Below are positions 16,274 through 25,058 of a DNA stretch of 64,000 nucleotides, piece after piece (the first letter of the stretch is position 1; each line of letters begins with the position of its first letter). The translations under genes and the position numbers were made by a program. The stretch spans positions 2,810,501 through 2,874,500 of the forward strand of contig NZ_CP014870.1 in the NCBI RefSeq assembly GCF_001661075.1. Direction: 5' to 3'. A model generated the notes under the pieces. That model was not told the DNA's origin, did not search any database, and saw only the letters and a program-made list of their open reading frames with translations. The DNA comes from Pseudomonas silesiensis (GTDB taxonomy: Bacteria; Pseudomonadota; Gammaproteobacteria; Pseudomonadales; Pseudomonadaceae).

Positions 16274-18013
16274 TCAGAGCTTCGGCAACTGCCCGATGCG
16301 CCCCAGCATCTCGGTCACGATCTGCAGGTCCAGCAGGAACTGGTCGACCGTCTTGAACTCGTTGTCGGTGTGGCCGGTGTACTTCAACTCGGGCCTGGCC
16401 AGGCCGAACTGCACGCCATTGGGCAGGTCATGGACCGAAGTGGCGCCGGCGGAGGTGCCGTACTTGTGCTCCATGCCCAGGTTTTCGCTGGCCACGGACA
16501 GCAGGGCCTTGACCCATTCACCCTCGGGGTTGCGGTACATCGGCTCGGCGATCGAATAGTCGAAGGCCGGCGCGATGTGGCTGTGCTTGCTCCAGGCGTC
16601 CAGCTTGTCGGCGATTTCAGCCTTTAGCACGTCCGGCGACTTGCCCTTCGGCACCCGCAGGTTGACCGCGAGCTTGAAGGCTTTTTCATCCATCCCGACA
16701 AAGGTCAGGGAAGCTGTAAGCGGCCCCATGAAGGCATCGGAAAAGCCCACCCCCAATTTGCCGCCCAGGTAATCCAGGCCCCAGTTGTCGGCGGCGTAGC
16801 GCGCGGCATCGGTGATGTGGTTGTGCTTGAACGCGACCTTGCCGTCGAGGCTGTTGAGCAAGTCCAGCATCCTGGCCACCGGGTTGACGCCGGATTCGGG
16901 CTCGGAGGAGTGGGCGGAAACGCCGGTGACCGTCAGCTGCACGTCCTGGCCGACGACCTTGGCGGACACCTCGAAGTTGCCGCCATTGCGCCGGGCATAA
17001 TCGGCGCCGGCCTGCTGCAGGCTGGCGGCCAGCTCGGCGGGTTGGTCGGTCAACAGGGTGGCGACCGAGGTCGACGGAATCTGGTTGGTGGCCAGCCCGC
17101 CCGTCATCGCCGTGATTTCGGCGCCTTTGCCCTCTGCGGCCCGCCGGGTAAAGCTGGCCATGACAGTGCCGTAGCCTTTCTCGGCGATCACCACCGGGTA
17201 GCTGCCATCGAGTGCCAGGTTGTAGTTGGGCGTCGGGTTGCGTTCGAAGTAGTACGGGATCGCGTCGCCGGTGGTTTCCTCTGTGGTGTCCACCAGCAGC
17301 TTGAAATTCCTCGCCAGCGGCAGCTTTTCTTCCTTGATGACCTTCATCGCGTAGAGCGCGACCACGATGCCGTTCTTGTCATCCTCGGTGCCCCGGCCAT
17401 ACATGCGATCGCCGATCAGGGTGACCTTGAACGGATCAAGCCGGGTGCCGTCTTTGAGCACCCAGTTTTCCGGCGTCACGGGCACCACATCGGCATGCGC
17501 GTGAATGCCCACGACTTCATCGCCACGGCCTTCGAGGGTGATCTCATAGACCCGGTTGTCAATGTTGCGAAAGGTCAGGTTGAACGCCTGGGCCAGGCCC
17601 TTGAGCTTGTCGGCGATCCTGATGAACTCGGGGTTGTCGTGCTGGGCCACGCCTTCCACGCGGAAAGTCGGGATGGCCACCAGTTCGCGCAGGGTCTCGT
17701 TGGCAGCGTTGCCGTATTTCACCCGTGCATAAATGCCCAACAGGCGATGGATGTCGTTCTGCTGTTCAGGGGCAAGGGTCTTGTTGCCGAGGAAGGCGTT
17801 GATGGCCGCGCCGAGGTCGGCGGTTTTGGCCAGGTCGCTCTTGGCCAGGCCGCCCAGGAACTGTCGGAAATCCGTGACCGGTGCGTCACTGAAGGTCTTG
17901 AGGATCGCCGTGCTCTGCTGCGGGGTGATGTTGGCGTACGCTGGGGTGGTGAATGACGAAAGGCTGGCGAGTATCAGGGTGGCTGCGGCCAGGTGCTTGA
18001 GTGAACAATTCAT
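16274..18013 (-). CDS. Exported M20 family dipeptidase
   Basis: 579 aa with a signal peptide (about 1-27, ending TTPAYANI). M20 motifs are present: GIHAHADVVPV for the first metal ligands, MYGRGTEDDKNG for the bridging Asp, and DTTEETTGDAIPYYF for the catalytic Glu. A large lid insertion is followed by VSAHSSEPESGVNP. The pattern fits PepV/carnosinase-like dipeptidases, but with export, so it probably works in the periplasm. It is a single gene with its own promoter region (18014-18246, shared divergently with the polyamine genes). Confidence 0.88.
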   Translation of the reverse strand: MNCSLKHLAAATLILASLSSFTTPAYANITPQQSTAILKTFSDAPVTDFRQFLGGLAKSDLAKTADLGAAINAFLGNKTLAPEQQNDIHRLLGIYARVKYGNAANETLRELVAIPTFRVEGVAQHDNPEFIRIADKLKGLAQAFNLTFRNIDNRVYEITLEGRGDEVVGIHAHADVVPVTPENWVLKDGTRLDPFKVTLIGDRMYGRGTEDDKNGIVVALYAMKVIKEEKLPLARNFKLLVDTTEETTGDAIPYYFERNPTPNYNLALDGSYPVVIAEKGYGTVMASFTRRAAEGKGAEITAMTGGLATNQIPSTSVATLLTDQPAELAASLQQAGADYARRNGGNFEVSAKVVGQDVQLTVTGVSAHSSEPESGVNPVARMLDLLNSLDGKVAFKHNHITDAARYAADNWGLDYLGGKLGVGFSDAFMGPLTASLTFVGMDEKAFKLAVNLRVPKGKSPDVLKAEIADKLDAWSKHSHIAPAFDYSIAEPMYRNPEGEWVKALLSVASENLGMEHKYGTSAGATSVHDLPNGVQFGLARPELKYTGHTDNEFKTVDQFLLDLQIVTEMLGRIGQLPKL

Positions 18014-18246
18014 TGCTGGGCATTCCTTTGCAGGCTGGTTGGGAAGTCTGATCGAAGTAACAGAACATTTCCAAAATTAACACCATTCGTCAGTCCGAAG
18101 GGCACCAGGGCTGCATTTTCGATTCAAACAACCGGGTAGCCGCCACCCGACAATCGGCAAACTGCGCATTCTGCTCTTTCGATATGGAATAAGTGAAGGC
18201 ACAATGCGCATCCTTTTTTGGCTGGCCTTGCCGGAGGCGCCTCGAA

Positions 18247-19344
18247 ATGATCAAAACGCCGTATTACCTCATCGATAAACAGAAGCTGCTGGCGAACATG
18301 CAGAAGATCGCCTATGTGCGCGAACAGTCCGGGGCCAAGGCCCTGCTGGCGCTCAAGTGCTTCGCCACCTGGTCGGTGTTCGACCTGATGCAGCAGTACA
18401 TGGACGGCACCACCTCGTCGTCGCTCTACGAACTCAAGCTCGGTCGCCAGAAGTTCGCCGGCGAGACCCATGCCTACAGCGTGGCCTGGGCCGACGACGA
18501 GATCGAGGAGATGCTCGAGAACTGCGACAAGATCATCTTCAACTCCATCGGCCAGCTGCAGCGCTACACCGAAGCGTCGGCGGGCAAGGTCCGCGGGCTG
18601 CGGGTCAATCCGCAGGTGAGCAGCTCGGATTATCTGCTGGCCGACCCGGCGCGTCCGTTCAGCCGCCTGGGCGAATGGGACCCGGTGAAGATCGAACAGG
18701 TCATCGGGCAGATCTCCGGTTTCATGTTCCACAACAACTGCGAGAACGGCGACTTCGGCCTGTTCGACCAGATGCTGTGCACCATCGAAGAACGCTTCGG
18801 TCATCTGCTGCACAAGGTCGAGTGGGTCAGCCTCGGTGGCGGCATTCACTTCACCGGTGAAGGCTATGCGCTGGACGAATTCTGCGCGCGCCTCAAGGCC
18901 TTCTCGCAGAAGTACGGCGTGCAGGTCTACCTGGAGCCGGGCGAAGCCGCCATCACCCAGAGTGCGTCGCTGGAAGTCACCGTGCTCGACACCCTCTACA
19001 ACGGCAAGCACCTGGCGGTCGTGGACAGCTCCATCGAAGCGCACATGCTCGACCTGCTGATCTATCGCCTGAACGCCAAGCTGGCACCCAGCGAGGGCGA
19101 GCACACCTACATGGTGTGCGGCAAATCCTGCCTGGCCGGGGATATTTTCGGCGAGTATCAATTTGCTCGGCCGCTGGCCATTGGCGATCGGCTGTCGTTC
19201 GTCGATGCAGCGGGATACACCATGGTCAAGAAGAACTGGTTCAATGGCTTGAAAATGCCGTCCATCGTAGTGAAACAACTCGACGGTAGTATCGAGGTGG
19301 TTCGCGAATTTGGTTACAACGACTACATGTCCAGCCTTTCGTAA
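18247..19344 (+). CDS. nspC: Carboxynorspermidine/carboxyspermidine decarboxylase
   Basis: 365 aa from the ATG at 18247, preceded by GGAGG. It is a fold-III (alanine-racemase type) PLP enzyme; Lys37 in LLALKCFATW is the expected Schiff-base lysine. VSLGGGIHFTGEGYALDEF and VYLEPGEAA form the phosphate-binding region. It decarboxylates carboxynorspermidine or carboxyspermidine in the alternative polyamine route. The dehydrogenase that makes its substrate is the next gene, 26 bases downstream. A start at 18193 would add a non-conserved tail and is rejected. Confidence 0.93.
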   Translation: MIKTPYYLIDKQKLLANMQKIAYVREQSGAKALLALKCFATWSVFDLMQQYMDGTTSSSLYELKLGRQKFAGETHAYSVAWADDEIEEMLENCDKIIFNSIGQLQRYTEASAGKVRGLRVNPQVSSSDYLLADPARPFSRLGEWDPVKIEQVIGQISGFMFHNNCENGDFGLFDQMLCTIEERFGHLLHKVEWVSLGGGIHFTGEGYALDEFCARLKAFSQKYGVQVYLEPGEAAITQSASLEVTVLDTLYNGKHLAVVDSSIEAHMLDLLIYRLNAKLAPSEGEHTYMVCGKSCLAGDIFGEYQFARPLAIGDRLSFVDAAGYTMVKKNWFNGLKMPSIVVKQLDGSIEVVREFGYNDYMSSLS

Positions 19345-19370
19345 GCTGGCGCAGAGGAGAGTTAGATAAA

Positions 19371-20609
19371 TTGAAGAAGAACGTACTTATCATTGGTGCA
19401 GGAGGTGTCGCCAAGGTGGTGGCCCACAAGTGCGCGCAGCACAACGATGAACTCGGTCGTATTGCTATCGCGTCGCGCAACATCTCCAAATGCCAGGCCA
19501 TCATCGACAGCGTCAAGGCCAAGGGCAGCCTCAAAGTGCCCGCCGACATCCAGGCCTTCGAGCTGAACGCTCTGGATGTGGAAGCGACCAAGGCGCTGAT
19601 CCGCGACACCGGATCGCAGATCGTCATCAACGTCGGCTCCGCGTTCCTCAACATGTCGGTGCTGCGTGCCTGCATCGATACCGGCGTGGCCTACCTGGAC
19701 ACCGCCATCCACGAAGAGCCGGGCAAAGTCTGCGAGACGCCGCCCTGGTATGGCAACTACGAGTGGAACCACCTGGAGGAATGCAAAGAGAAGAACATCA
19801 CCGCCATTCTCGGTGTGGGCTTCGACCCGGGTGTGGTCAACGCCTATGCGGCGCTGGCGCAACAACAGTATTTCGACCGCATTGATTCGATCGACATTCT
19901 CGACGTCAATGCCGGTTCCCATGGCAAGTATTTCGCCACCAATTTCGACCCGGAAATCAACTTCCGTGAGTTCACCGGACAGGTGTGGAGCTGGCAGGAC
20001 AGCCAGTGGACCAGCAACACCATGTTCGAAGTCAAGCGCACCGACGACCTGCCGGTGGTAGGCGAGCAGAACCTGTACCTGACCGGTCACGACGAGGTGC
20101 ACTCGCTGTCGAAAAATCTCGACGTGCCCAACGTGCGTTTCTGGATGAGCTTCGGCGAGCACTACATCAATGTGTTCACGGTTCTGCGCAACCTTGGCCT
20201 GCTGTCCGAGCAACCGGTCAAAACCGCCGAAGGCCTGGAAGTGGTGCCGTTGAAAGTGGTCAAGGCCGTGCTGCCTGATCCGAGCTCGCTGGCGCCGGGC
20301 TACACCGGCAAGACCTGCATCGGCGATCTGGTCAAGGGCACCAAGGACGGCCAGCCGCGCGAGGTGTTCATCTACAACGTGGCCGACCACGAAGACGCCT
20401 ACGCCGAAACCGACAGCCAGGGCATTTCCTATACCGCTGGCGTGCCACCGGTGGCAGCAGCCCTGCTGGTCGCCCGCGGCGAGTGGGATGTGCAGCGTAT
20501 GGCCAACGTCGAAGAGCTGCCGGCCGAGCCGTTCCTCAAGGCGCTGGACGTGATGGGCCTGCCGACCCGCATCAAGGACGAGCATGGCGATCGTCCCCTG
20601 GAGCTGTAA
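19371..20609 (+). CDS. Carboxynorspermidine synthase (saccharopine-dehydrogenase family)
   Basis: 412 aa with a TTG start at 19371, preceded by GAGGAGA; the text from that codon, KKNVLIIGAGGVAKVVAHKC, is the expected N-terminal nucleotide-binding loop of carboxynorspermidine/carboxyspermidine dehydrogenase. These enzymes reductively condense aspartate semialdehyde with diaminopropane or putrescine using NADPH. GVGFDPGVVNAYAALAQ and the C-terminal VPPVAAALLVARGEW fit the family. It forms a two-gene operon with the decarboxylase upstream, giving spermidine or norspermidine without S-adenosylmethionine decarboxylase. Confidence 0.92.
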   Translation: MKKNVLIIGAGGVAKVVAHKCAQHNDELGRIAIASRNISKCQAIIDSVKAKGSLKVPADIQAFELNALDVEATKALIRDTGSQIVINVGSAFLNMSVLRACIDTGVAYLDTAIHEEPGKVCETPPWYGNYEWNHLEECKEKNITAILGVGFDPGVVNAYAALAQQQYFDRIDSIDILDVNAGSHGKYFATNFDPEINFREFTGQVWSWQDSQWTSNTMFEVKRTDDLPVVGEQNLYLTGHDEVHSLSKNLDVPNVRFWMSFGEHYINVFTVLRNLGLLSEQPVKTAEGLEVVPLKVVKAVLPDPSSLAPGYTGKTCIGDLVKGTKDGQPREVFIYNVADHEDAYAETDSQGISYTAGVPPVAAALLVARGEWDVQRMANVEELPAEPFLKALDVMGLPTRIKDEHGDRPLEL

Positions 20610-20631
20610 CGCCTGACACTCCCCCCGACAC

Positions 20632-20657
20632 AAGGTGCGCCAGGGCAGGTGCACCTT
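20632..20657 (+). terminator. Probable terminator of the polyamine operon
   Basis: AAGGTGC and GCACCTT pair across a 12-base loop starting 23 bases after the synthase stop codon; the downstream run TGCTGTTTCGTT is only weakly U-rich. Confidence 0.4.
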
Positions 20658-20981
20658 GCTGTTTCGTTCATCCCCCCCTTGTAAGAACCTCTGAGCCGCT
20701 GACCCCCTTATGGATCAGCTCACGGCACGGGTTTGCCTTGTGCGATATAGATAGCGACGGGTCGCTGGAAGTTTGTATTAGCAAGGCTTACCGCCGACGA
20801 CTGGCGGGCTTTTCAAGCATTGGCCGCTGTTGAATACCGCCTGTCGCGTCTCAAAAATCTTTTTAAAATTTTCAAACGGGCAAGCGCTTCAGATAACTGT
20901 GGGCGGCGCATTCGGTGGATACGCACGCTATTGAGGCGTGCGGTGCCTTTTTGTTACTAAGATGAATACGGGGTGAACGAC
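20658..20981. promoter_or_regulatory. Leader region with two hairpins ahead of the small ORF/ZIP pair
   Basis: No gene is seen here. A short hairpin CCGCC-GACGACT-GGCGG followed by GCTTTTC lies at 20791-20813. An AT-rich stretch (TTTTTAAAATTTTC near 20861-20874) follows. A second hairpin, CGCACGC (20922-20928) with GCGTGCG (20936-20942), is followed by GTGCCTTTTTG, thirty bases before the small ORF. The second hairpin has the form of an intrinsic terminator and could be an attenuator or the end of a small RNA starting in the AT-rich stretch. Confidence 0.4.
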
Positions 20982-21143
20982 ATGGCTTCGAATTTCAATA
21001 GGGGATCCGGGGATAACCACCTGGACCTGTCCGGTTTGTTCAACGCCACCGCGCGGGCCTTCGAGCGAGATGCGCAACGCATCTCCAGGCAGTTGCTACC
21101 GGCCACGTCCGGGGCGAACCGCAAGCGAGCGAACAATCGATAG
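20982..21143 (+). CDS. Small ORF of 53 aa upstream of the ZIP transporter
   Basis: The ATG at 20982 starts a 53-residue frame beginning MASNFNRGSGDNHLDLSGLF and ending GANRKRANNR. Its stop (21141-21143) overlaps the AGGAGG ribosome-binding site of the ZIP gene, leaving eight bases between the frames, so the two look translationally linked. No family is recognised. The peptide is basic at the C-terminus and lacks a membrane segment. It may be a real small protein or a leader peptide that controls access to the next start. Confidence 0.5.
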   Translation: MASNFNRGSGDNHLDLSGLFNATARAFERDAQRISRQLLPATSGANRKRANNR

Positions 21144-21151
21144 GAGGTGGT

Positions 21152-22081
21152 ATGGCAGATCCAGCGTCGTCGGGTGCAAATGCATCACGCTCATGGCTTG
21201 AACTGGCTCGCAGCAGCGGGTGGCAGGGCGCCTGCTTCTGGTTGACCCTGACCATCGTCACCTTCCTGCTGCTGTTCAGCGGCTATAGCGCGCTGATCGG
21301 GGCCGACCCGAAGATACTGCATTACGCGATGCTGGGCGGTACTGCCGGTTTCGCCGCGACAGCCCTGGGTGCCGTGATGGCCCTGGTGCTGCGTGAAGTG
21401 GCGGTACGCACCCAGGACATGATGCTCGGCTTTGCCGCCGGGATGATGCTGGCCGCCAGCTCCTTTTCGCTGATCCTGCCCGGCATCGACGCCGCGCAGT
21501 CCATCACGGGCAACCAGATGGCGGCTGCCGCCGTTGTCGTGTTCGGGATGGGCTTGGGCGCGGCGCTGATGGTCGGGCTGGATCGCTTCGTGCCCCATGA
21601 ACACCAGAAGATCGGCAGAAAAGGGCCCGAGGTGCAACGGATCAACCGGGTCTGGCTGTTCGTCCTCGCCATCACCCTGCACAACCTGCCCGAAGGCATG
21701 GCCATCGGCGTCAGCTTCGCCGACGGCGACATGACCGTGGGGCTGCCGTTGACCACCGCCATCGCGCTGCAGGATATACCCGAAGGTCTCGCGATCGCGC
21801 TGGCGCTGCGGGTGACCGGCATCTCGGCACTGCGGGCGGCCATGGTGGCGATCGGTTCCGGCCTGATGGAACCCCTGGGCGCGGTGATCGGCCTCGGGGT
21901 GTCTTCCGGGTTTGCCTTGGGGTATCCGATCGCCCTGGGGCTCGCGGCGGGTGCGATGATCTTCGTGGTCTCCCATGAAGTGATTCCGGAGACGCACCGC
22001 AACGGGCATGAAACGCCTGCCACGTTGGGGTTGATGCTGGGGTTTGGGGTGATGATGTTTTTGGATACGGCGTTGGGTTAG
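21152..22081 (+). CDS. ZIP family divalent metal transporter (GufA/ZupT-like)
   Basis: 309 aa with eight predicted membrane segments. The metal-site motifs are HNLPEGMAIGVSFADGD in helix 4, QDIPEGLAIALAL in helix 5 and the C-terminal VSHEVIPETH. A His-poor variable loop (about 145-165, EHQKIGRKGPE) separates helices 3 and 4. ZIP proteins import zinc, iron or manganese. The gene has a strong AGGAGG site and is coupled to the 53-aa ORF in front. A small decayed copy of its helix 7-8 region lies at 22984-23034. Confidence 0.92.
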   Translation: MADPASSGANASRSWLELARSSGWQGACFWLTLTIVTFLLLFSGYSALIGADPKILHYAMLGGTAGFAATALGAVMALVLREVAVRTQDMMLGFAAGMMLAASSFSLILPGIDAAQSITGNQMAAAAVVVFGMGLGAALMVGLDRFVPHEHQKIGRKGPEVQRINRVWLFVLAITLHNLPEGMAIGVSFADGDMTVGLPLTTAIALQDIPEGLAIALALRVTGISALRAAMVAIGSGLMEPLGAVIGLGVSSGFALGYPIALGLAAGAMIFVVSHEVIPETHRNGHETPATLGLMLGFGVMMFLDTALG

Positions 22082-22109
22082 TGGATCAATACCCAGAAGA
22101 TCTTAAACG

Positions 22110-22799
22110 TCACAGTGCCTTTACATGTGGAGACACCATGCTGATTGCATAGCCGTTACATGAAGCGTTATTACGGATCGATTTATGGTATTTGCCATTT
22201 TTGAAATGCAACGCGATGTTGTCATCTACAGCATAGGCAGGCTGAATGCCTTTAAGACGGATAAACTCAATAAAGGATGCCTCTCGCTCTGCTTCTGAAC
22301 TGAAATGCGGGCACAGGGCGCCGGAGATTAAACCCATGCCGCTGATCAAGGCGAATGCTCCACCTGAATCCGAGTGACCGTAGTCGAACCAGCAAATGGC
22401 TCCAGCGCTGACACCACAAAGAATTTTGCCTTTCGCCCACGCCTCCTTCAAAAGGTTGATGACGCCGAACTCGCGCCAAATAGCCAGCATCGCTCGGGTG
22501 TTTCCGCCAGCGATATAGATGATTTCAGCTTGGTCAATCAGTGATGAAATATGTTCTGAGCGTGGGAAAGGTGGTGTGAAGAATGTCAGTTGGGTGACAA
22601 CACAACCTGCACTCTCATATTTGCCAATGAAGTCGGAAACTTTCAATGGGTCATCACCATTGGCGGTGGAGATGTAAAGGATCGTCGGGTGCGCTTTGTC
22701 CGTTAGTGATCGTATGTATTCGTCAATGGGCGTCATGCACTTCATGTCCTCAGTGGACTCACCACCAATGACAACAATATTTTTATTCGTCTTTGTCAT
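22110..22799 (-). CDS. Peptidase S51 (dipeptidase E-like) family protein
   Basis: 229 aa from the ATG at 22799, which has AAGGGG six bases in front; an ATG at 22805 touches that site and is less likely. The nucleophile elbow GVSAGAICWFDYGHSDSGG and the AGGNTRAMLAIW strand match the class-I-glutamine-amidotransferase-like serine peptidases (PepE group). Relatives cleave Asp-X dipeptides. GC content is visibly lower than in neighbouring genes, which suggests acquisition by transfer. It has its own AT-rich promoter region at 22806-22900. Confidence 0.85.
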   Translation of the reverse strand: MTKTNKNIVVIGGESTEDMKCMTPIDEYIRSLTDKAHPTILYISTANGDDPLKVSDFIGKYESAGCVVTQLTFFTPPFPRSEHISSLIDQAEIIYIAGGNTRAMLAIWREFGVINLLKEAWAKGKILCGVSAGAICWFDYGHSDSGGAFALISGMGLISGALCPHFSSEAEREASFIEFIRLKGIQPAYAVDDNIALHFKNGKYHKSIRNNASCNGYAISMVSPHVKAL

Positions 22800-22980
22800 G
22801 CTCATCCCCTTTGCAATAAATTATCCATACAAGGGGATTACTATTCACTTTCGTAAAGAAATTGTTAAGTCGGATTGATCCTGCGTTTTCAGTCCGTTTT
22901 CCTTTTAACGTGAGAGATGATTCCTACAGGACAATTGCCCGATTCAACTATTTTGGCTGGAGGTTTTGCAACCGCCTTAG

Positions 22981-23916
22981 CTACTGATCGCCTTGGGGCT
23001 GGCAACTGGCGCGATGATTTTTGTGGTCTCCCACGTGGCTCATCCCCAGCAACGGCAATCCCACAAGCGTCAGCGCCACACCCACCATTGCACTGCTCGC
23101 CAACGGATCGCCGAACTGCAGCCATGCCCAGATCATGGTCACCGGTGGTGTCAGGAACAGCGCGCCACTGATGCGCTGGATGCTGAACCGCTGCAGGCAC
23201 AGCCAGTAAAAGCCGTAGCCACCCAGCGTCGCAAAGGCCACCAGCCACACCACGCCCACTGCAAAGCCTGTCCTCATCGGCGGCCTTATTTCACCTTCAA
23301 GACGCGCCAGCACGGCAAACACCGGAATCACCGCGCAGACCTGAATGAACAGCGCGGTCAGGGCGGACATCGACGCTCCGGGCAGTGCTTTCTGGTACAG
23401 CGTCGCCGCCGCCAGGGACAGGACCGCCAGCAGTGGCAAGCTATAAACCCAGAGGTCAGTGGCGTCCCATTCGACACTGGCGGCGCTGGCCACCAGCATG
23501 CCGCTCAGACACAGCGCCAATCCCAACCACTGCCATCCTCGGGTGCGCTGCCCGGGCACGCTGCCGCCCAGCACCACAATCGTCAGTGGCAACAGATTGG
23601 CGATCAGTGAGGCCGTGCCTGGCGCTACACCCAACTGAATGGAGGCGGCAATCGGCCCGATATAGCCGCCGATGGCGAACAGCCCCAGCAGCCCGTGATG
23701 CACCAGATCGCGGCCGCGCAAGGCGCGCAGACCCGGCCAGGCGAACGGCAGCAACACAACGGCCGCGAGGATGAAACGCCAGAGCGTGGCCAGGTACACG
23801 CTGCCCTGGTCTGCCACATACCGGTAGCCGATGAAACCGGAACTCCAGCTGATGACCATGGCCAACAGCAACAAGCCGTTGGCCAGCAGTGACAAGCGAG
23901 TGTGCATGACGTTCAT
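22981..23916 (-). CDS. EamA (DMT) family exporter
   Basis: 311 aa from the ATG at 23916 (MNVMHTRLSLLANG). Ten hydrophobic segments in two EamA repeats are visible, the first with WSSGFIGYRYVADQGSVYLA and the second after LWVYSLPLLAVLSLAAATLY. Members export amino acids or metabolites. The C-terminal tail GDHKNHRASCQPQGDQ is not typical and comes from reading through the antisense of the ZIP relic, so the original end has probably been replaced. The LysR gene divergently transcribed from 24016 is the likely regulator. Confidence 0.87.
   Translation of the reverse strand: MNVMHTRLSLLANGLLLLAMVISWSSGFIGYRYVADQGSVYLATLWRFILAAVVLLPFAWPGLRALRGRDLVHHGLLGLFAIGGYIGPIAASIQLGVAPGTASLIANLLPLTIVVLGGSVPGQRTRGWQWLGLALCLSGMLVASAASVEWDATDLWVYSLPLLAVLSLAAATLYQKALPGASMSALTALFIQVCAVIPVFAVLARLEGEIRPPMRTGFAVGVVWLVAFATLGGYGFYWLCLQRFSIQRISGALFLTPPVTMIWAWLQFGDPLASSAMVGVALTLVGLPLLGMSHVGDHKNHRASCQPQGDQ
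22984..23034 (+). pseudogene. Relic of a ZIP transporter gene (helix 7-8 fragment)
   Basis: The plus strand reads LIALGLATGAMIFVVSH, against PIALGLAAGAMIFVVSH in the intact ZIP gene 0.9 kb upstream; roughly 80% of the bases agree. The bases just before (GGFATALATD in a shifted frame) also recall the ZIP segment SSGFALGYP. The relic is antisense to the end of the EamA gene and supplies its last codons. Confidence 0.6.
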
Positions 23917-24015
23917 CGAATGGCACCTGACAATGGGCTGAGTTCGATGGTAAGAATGAAGGTGTGATGCAATCAAACGATACGATCAGCACCAGTGATG
24001 CAGGATAACTAAACC

Positions 24016-24885
24016 ATGGCCGAGACCATCGATATTGAGCTGCTGCGCACCTTTCACGCCATCGTGCGCTTCGGGCAATTCCTGGCGGCCTCGAGCTTTT
24101 TGAACAAAAGCCCGTCGGCGGTCAGCCTGCATGTGCGGCGCCTGGAAGCCCTGGCAGGGGGGCGCTTGCTGGAGCGTGACAACCAGACCGTCAACCTGAC
24201 GCCCCTGGGCCGTCGCTTCGCCCTGCAAAGCGCCGAGTTGCTGTTGTTGCACGACCGCATGCTCGCCAGTTTCAGCACACCGGTGGCCAGTGGCCGGGTC
24301 AGGCTGGGCATTTCCGAGGAGTACGCGGGTGCGGTCCTGGGCTGTACGCTGCCGCACCTGAGCGCGGATTTTCCTCACATTGAACTGGAGGTCGAAACCG
24401 GTTCCAGCGGGCGCCTGAACACCCGCCTGCAGCGCGGCCAACTGGATCTGGCGTTGCTGGTGGAGCCGGTTGAGGTGACTGCACTCGATGCGCGTTGCAT
24501 CAAGACCTTGGGCATCACCCAACCCGTCTGGGTCGCCGCCCATGACTACCGGCTGGACCTCGCCAGGCCGGTGCCCCTCGCTTTGCATGGCAAGGGCTGC
24601 CCGTATCGAAGCGTGGCGGTCGACGCGCTTACCCGGCTGGGCCGGCGCTGGCGGGTGGTCATCATGAGCGCCGGGGTCACCGCCCTGGAAACCGCGATCG
24701 AAGCCGGCCTGGCCATCGGCATCGCCGACCGCGCCCAAGTGCGGCCAGGCATGCGCATACTGACTACCGCAGACGGCTTGCCGGAGCTGCCGATGCATGA
24801 ACTGCGACTGATGCTGGCCCCGGGAAAATCGAGTGAAGCGGGTGAGGTCGTGGCGGGATTGATCGGGCACGGCTTTCAGCTTTGA
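24016..24885 (+). CDS. LysR family transcriptional regulator
   Basis: 289 aa. The N-terminal winged helix (about 5-65) is clear: IDIELLRTFHAIVRFGQFLA, then NKSPSAVSLHVRRLEALAGG. The co-inducer domain follows from about residue 90 (SGRVRLGISEEYAGAVLG). It is divergent from the EamA exporter with 99 bases between, the usual arrangement of a LysR regulator and its target. Confidence 0.9.
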   Translation: MAETIDIELLRTFHAIVRFGQFLAASSFLNKSPSAVSLHVRRLEALAGGRLLERDNQTVNLTPLGRRFALQSAELLLLHDRMLASFSTPVASGRVRLGISEEYAGAVLGCTLPHLSADFPHIELEVETGSSGRLNTRLQRGQLDLALLVEPVEVTALDARCIKTLGITQPVWVAAHDYRLDLARPVPLALHGKGCPYRSVAVDALTRLGRRWRVVIMSAGVTALETAIEAGLAIGIADRAQVRPGMRILTTADGLPELPMHELRLMLAPGKSSEAGEVVAGLIGHGFQL

Positions 24886-25058
24886 CGGGCTTTTTTTGCG
24901 CAGCCATCGCAACCCACCTTGCGCCTACAGCAACACCCCCAAACGTGATTTAATACCCGCCTTTCACATTTCCGGGACAGGGAAGCGGTACTTTCGCGGC
25001 CAAAAGTCGCCCGCCATCCACCCCCATAACCCTTAAGTATTATTCGCATAAGGCTGTC

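Noticed and set aside
19362..20654. Minus-strand frame of 430 codons over the carboxynorspermidine synthase
   Set aside because: Antisense shadow of a gene with clear family motifs; His/Gln/Gly-rich composition typical of shadows.
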